DNA from: JAHECW01 sp964641415
GTDB taxonomy: Bacteria; Acidobacteriota; Thermoanaerobaculia; Thermoanaerobaculales; Sulfomarinibacteraceae
NCBI GenBank assembly: GCA_964641415.1
Contig: CAZXMW010000008.1
Span: 1-64,000 of the forward strand
Direction of reading: 5' to 3'
DNA: 64,000 nt
The position numbers and the translations under genes were made by a program. A model generated the notes under the pieces. That model had not been told where the DNA came from. It saw only the letters and a program-made list of their open reading frames with translations, and did no database searches. This document shows, piece by piece, positions 61,508 through 64,000 of the stretch. Position 1 is the first letter of the stretch. Every line of letters begins with the position of its first letter.

Positions 61508-63142
61508 GTGAGCTCTCCGACCCTGCCCCTCCTGACCGACCGGCCGTGGCTGCAGGGAGCGGTGCTCGCGGTCGTCGCCGTCGCCGTGCTGTCGCCCAAC
61601 CTGGGCGCCGGCTTCGTGTGGGACGACCGGCAGCAGATCGTCGACTCGCCGACCATCGACCAGGCGTCGGCGCCGGTGCGCTATCTGTCGCTCAGCGTTG
61701 CCGCGTCGTACGGCTCCTCGGGCCGCGGCGCCGACGGCGTCGACACCTACCGGCCGCTGTTCTTCATCACGCTGTGGCTCGTCCACCGGATCAACGGCGC
61801 CGATCCGTTCTGGTTCCACCTGGCGGTGCTGATGGCCCACCTCGCCGCGAGCCTGCTGCTGTGGTCGGTCGCGCGCCGGTGGCTCGGGTCCGACCTCGCG
61901 GCGGCCGCCGCGTTCGCCGTCGTCGTCGTCCACCCGGTGACCGCCGAGGCCTACCTGTGGCCGTCGGCGATCTCCGAGCCGCTGGCGGTGGCCGGCCTGC
62001 TCGGCTGCGTGCTGCTGCTCGACCGCTTCGGACGGGCCGACGGCTCGACCGGAATCGCCGCCGCCGGAGCGGGGCTCGCCCTGCTGCTCGGGTTGCTCGC
62101 CAAGGAGGCGGTGGTGACCGCCCTGCCGGCGCTGACGATCTACCTGTGGCGGGTCCGGGGCGTCCGGCTCCGCGCCCTGGCCGGTCCGTGGCTGGCGGTC
62201 GTGGTCTTCCTCGCGCTGCGGGTCTGGGCCCTCGCTGGGCTCCAGGCCACCGGCAGCGGCGCCGGACAACGCCTCGAGGCGCTGTCTCACCTGCCGGTGC
62301 TCGTCCTCGACGGGCTGCGCGCCATGGTCACCCTGCAGCCGGTCGGGATGCGCCAGCTGTACTGGGACTACCGGAGCGTCGACTGGCCGGCGAGCGCCGC
62401 GGCGCTCGCGGTCGTGATCGTCCTCGCCGTGCTCGCCTGGCGGCTCCGCCGCCGGCTGCCGCTCGCGGCCACCGCCCTGGCGGTCACCGTCTGCATGCTG
62501 ACGCCGGTGGCGCTGGTGTCGACGGTGCCGGGCTGGGGCGGCTTCGGCCGCTACCTCTACCTGCCGTGGGCGATCACCGCCCTCGCCCTGGCCGAGATCG
62601 GGCGCCTCGTCGCGCCGTGGCTCGCCCGGCACGCGCCGCGGCTGCGCGCCGGCGTCACGGCGGTCGCAGTGGTCTTCCTCGCCCTCGAACTGGTCGGGCT
62701 CCGTCACGCGCTGAGCGTGTTCTCCTCCCAGGAGAGCCTGGCCCGTGCCGCCGTCGAGCTCCAGCCCGACGCCCCCGACGGCTGGCTCTGGCTCGGCAAT
62801 CACCACCTCGAAACCGGCGACCTGCCGGCCGCCGCGCGGTGCTACGCCGAGGCCGTCGCCGTCGCCCCCGGGCTCTACGACGCCCGCCAGAACCTGGCCG
62901 CCGCGCTCTACTACCTCGGCCGACCCGGCGACGCCCTCGAGCACCAGCGCATCCTCCGCGAGCAGCACGGCGTGACCGCCGACAGCGCCGTGATCGCCGC
63001 CCGCGCGCTGATCGACCTCGGCCGACCCGACGAGGCGGCGGTCTGGCTGCACGACGGCCTCGTCCTCGATCCCGACCACGCCTTCCTGCTCGAGCTCGAG
63101 CGCACCCTGGTCAACGGCGGCCCCGAGCCGCCACCTCGCTGA
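61508..63142 (+). CDS. TMTC-like membrane protein: GT-C mannosyltransferase domain plus TPR
   Basis: 544 residues. About ten membrane segments begin after a short cytoplasmic tail; the first loop FVWDDRQQIVDSPTID and later WDYRSVDWPAS resemble TMTC-type protein O-mannosyltransferases, which use lipid-linked mannose. The last 120 residues are TPR repeats (PDGWLWLGNHHLETGDLPAAARCYAEAVAVAPG). The gene lies inside the glycan cluster on the opposite strand and overlaps the convergent GT4 gene by 32 bp. Acceptor unknown. Confidence 0.82.
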   Translation: MSSPTLPLLTDRPWLQGAVLAVVAVAVLSPNLGAGFVWDDRQQIVDSPTIDQASAPVRYLSLSVAASYGSSGRGADGVDTYRPLFFITLWLVHRINGADPFWFHLAVLMAHLAASLLLWSVARRWLGSDLAAAAAFAVVVVHPVTAEAYLWPSAISEPLAVAGLLGCVLLLDRFGRADGSTGIAAAGAGLALLLGLLAKEAVVTALPALTIYLWRVRGVRLRALAGPWLAVVVFLALRVWALAGLQATGSGAGQRLEALSHLPVLVLDGLRAMVTLQPVGMRQLYWDYRSVDWPASAAALAVVIVLAVLAWRLRRRLPLAATALAVTVCMLTPVALVSTVPGWGGFGRYLYLPWAITALALAEIGRLVAPWLARHAPRLRAGVTAVAVVFLALELVGLRHALSVFSSQESLARAAVELQPDAPDGWLWLGNHHLETGDLPAAARCYAEAVAVAPGLYDARQNLAAALYYLGRPGDALEHQRILREQHGVTADSAVIAARALIDLGRPDEAAVWLHDGLVLDPDHAFLLELERTLVNGGPEPPPR

Positions 63143-64000
63143 GGATCGCCTCCATCCGGTCGACGTGGCGACCGATGGAGAACTCGGCCCTGGCGCGCTC
63201 GGCCGCCGCCTCGCCCATCCGCCGCCGCAGCTTTCCATCTCCGGCGAGCCGGACCATCCGCTCGGCCAGCGCCTCGACGTCGCCGGCCTCGACCATGAAC
63301 CCGGTCTCGCCCTCGACGACCATCTCCGGCACGCCCCCGACCCGGGTCGCCACCACCGGCCGGCCCGCGGCCATGGCCTCCATCACCGAGCGCGGCAACG
63401 GGTCCGGCCAGCGGCTCGGAATCACCGCGACATCGATCGCCGCGAGCAGATCGGCGACGTCGGCTCTCGGCGGCAGCAGCCGAAACCGCTCGGGATCCGA
63501 ACAGCGCCCGACCGCCTCGGCGAGCTCGCGCCTGGCCGTCTTTGGACCGTCGCCTGCCATGACCACCCAGAGGTCGTCGACCGTGGCCATGGCCCGCAAC
63601 GCGGCGGCCACCAGATCGAGTGAGCCCTTGTGCTCGACGAGCTGGGCGAAGAATCCGACCGCCACTCCGGCTTCGGGAAGCCCGATGTCCGCGCGCAGCG
63701 CCGACCGGTCGCGGGAAGGGCGAGCCGGATCACAGCCGTTGTGGACGACCTCGATCCGCTCGCCGAGACCCTCGTCGGCGATCCAGCCGGCGACCGCATG
63801 GCTCACGGCCACGATCCGGGTCGCGTCCCGGCCGAGCCGGCGAGCGAACCACCTTCGCCTTCGACCCGGCGGCAGAATCTCCCGGATGTGCCAGACCACC
63901 GGCAGCCCGAGAGACCGCGCCGCCGCCGCCCCCTTGAGCTGGGGCAGGCAATTGACGTGCACGACCTCGGGCCAGAACCGGTCGAGCCAGACCGTCATCC
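63111..64000 (-). CDS. Glycosyltransferase family 4, partial at the window edge
   Basis: At least 295 residues; the N-terminus lies beyond the right edge. Visible are VVHVNCLPQLKGAAAARSLGLPVVWHIREI, IVAVSHAVAGWIADEGL, VVHNGCDP, GFFAQLVEHKGSLDLVAAA, MAGDGPKTARRELAEAVG and VIPSRWPDPLPRSVMEAMAAGRPVVATRVGGVPEMVVEG, giving a complete donor domain of a GT-B enzyme. It would add a hexose to a surface glycan together with its neighbours. Confidence 0.9.
   Translation of the reverse strand, partial: MTVWLDRFWPEVVHVNCLPQLKGAAAARSLGLPVVWHIREILPPGRRRRWFARRLGRDATRIVAVSHAVAGWIADEGLGERIEVVHNGCDPARPSRDRSALRADIGLPEAGVAVGFFAQLVEHKGSLDLVAAALRAMATVDDLWVVMAGDGPKTARRELAEAVGRCSDPERFRLLPPRADVADLLAAIDVAVIPSRWPDPLPRSVMEAMAAGRPVVATRVGGVPEMVVEGETGFMVEAGDVEALAERMVRLAGDGKLRRRMGEAAAERARAEFSIGRHVDRMEAILSEVAARGRR

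Overview
The window is about 64 kb of GC-rich bacterial chromosome, densely packed with genes on both strands. The lipid A genes waaA, lpxK and lpxL point to a Gram-negative envelope. A VWFA-related secreted protein of the type common in Acidobacteriota, the overall gene content and the GC richness make Acidobacteriota (perhaps a Thermoanaerobaculia-like lineage) my best guess; this is inference, because no rRNA marker is present. I saw no prophage, CRISPR array, IS transposase, rRNA or tRNA gene.

Layout. 0-4.3 kb: pgpA facing a minus-strand run hslV-hslU-FnIII lipoprotein-dapF. 4.4-8.5 kb: PcrA/UvrD helicase and Mpl murein-recycling ligase, separated by a degenerate hexamer repeat. 8.5-12.6 kb: DUF1573 protein, tsaD, lepB, a small membrane protein and pyrF. 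12.7-18.6 kb: a membrane protein with a degenerate phosphatase fold, an isocitrate-dehydrogenase-family enzyme, a citD-citE fusion and citF. 18.6-21 kb: rpmE, prfA, prmC. 21-26.8 kb: carbamate kinase, the waaA-lpxK-lpxL lipid A operon, a bidirectional terminator and arginine deiminase. 27-31.5 kb: a peroxiredoxin with a thioredoxin-like partner, then a GntR-regulator/cysteine-desulfurase/M20-hydrolase locus. 31.7-38.7 kb: rho, then a long minus-strand run DUF177-rpmF-plsX-fabH-fabD-fabG-CBS-cvpA. 38.8-42.6 kb: ECF sigma factor, anti-sigma factor, bactofilin-like membrane protein and the VWFA protein. 42.65-45.63 kb: a two-gene islet bounded by 40-bp direct repeats. 45.6-49.3 kb: biotin-dependent acyl-CoA carboxylase (accB, accC, pccB). 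49.4-54.8 kb: a TldD/TldE pair, a divergent YchF-like ATPase, a TPR protein and a coiled-coil protein. 54.9-64 kb: selA, a prepilin peptidase and a surface-glycan glycosyltransferase cluster that runs off the right edge.

The most notable structural signal is the islet. The last 13 codons of accB occur twice as an exact 40-bp direct repeat, and between the copies lies exactly one divergent gene pair (SGNH hydrolase and GT-C membrane glycosyltransferase). This is the footprint expected of integration into the 3' end of accB with regeneration of the gene end, yet no recombinase is present.

Expression signals are also distinctive. At least eleven genes carry a -10-like hexamer only 6-8 nt before an ATG or GTG start and have no Shine-Dalgarno sequence, which suggests leaderless transcripts; the GntR gene has a full TTGACA/TACAAT promoter in this arrangement with palindromic operators inside it. 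Genes within operons are instead joined by ATGA or GTGA stop-start overlaps. Short tandem repeats of 6 or 7 bp sit directly behind four stop codons.
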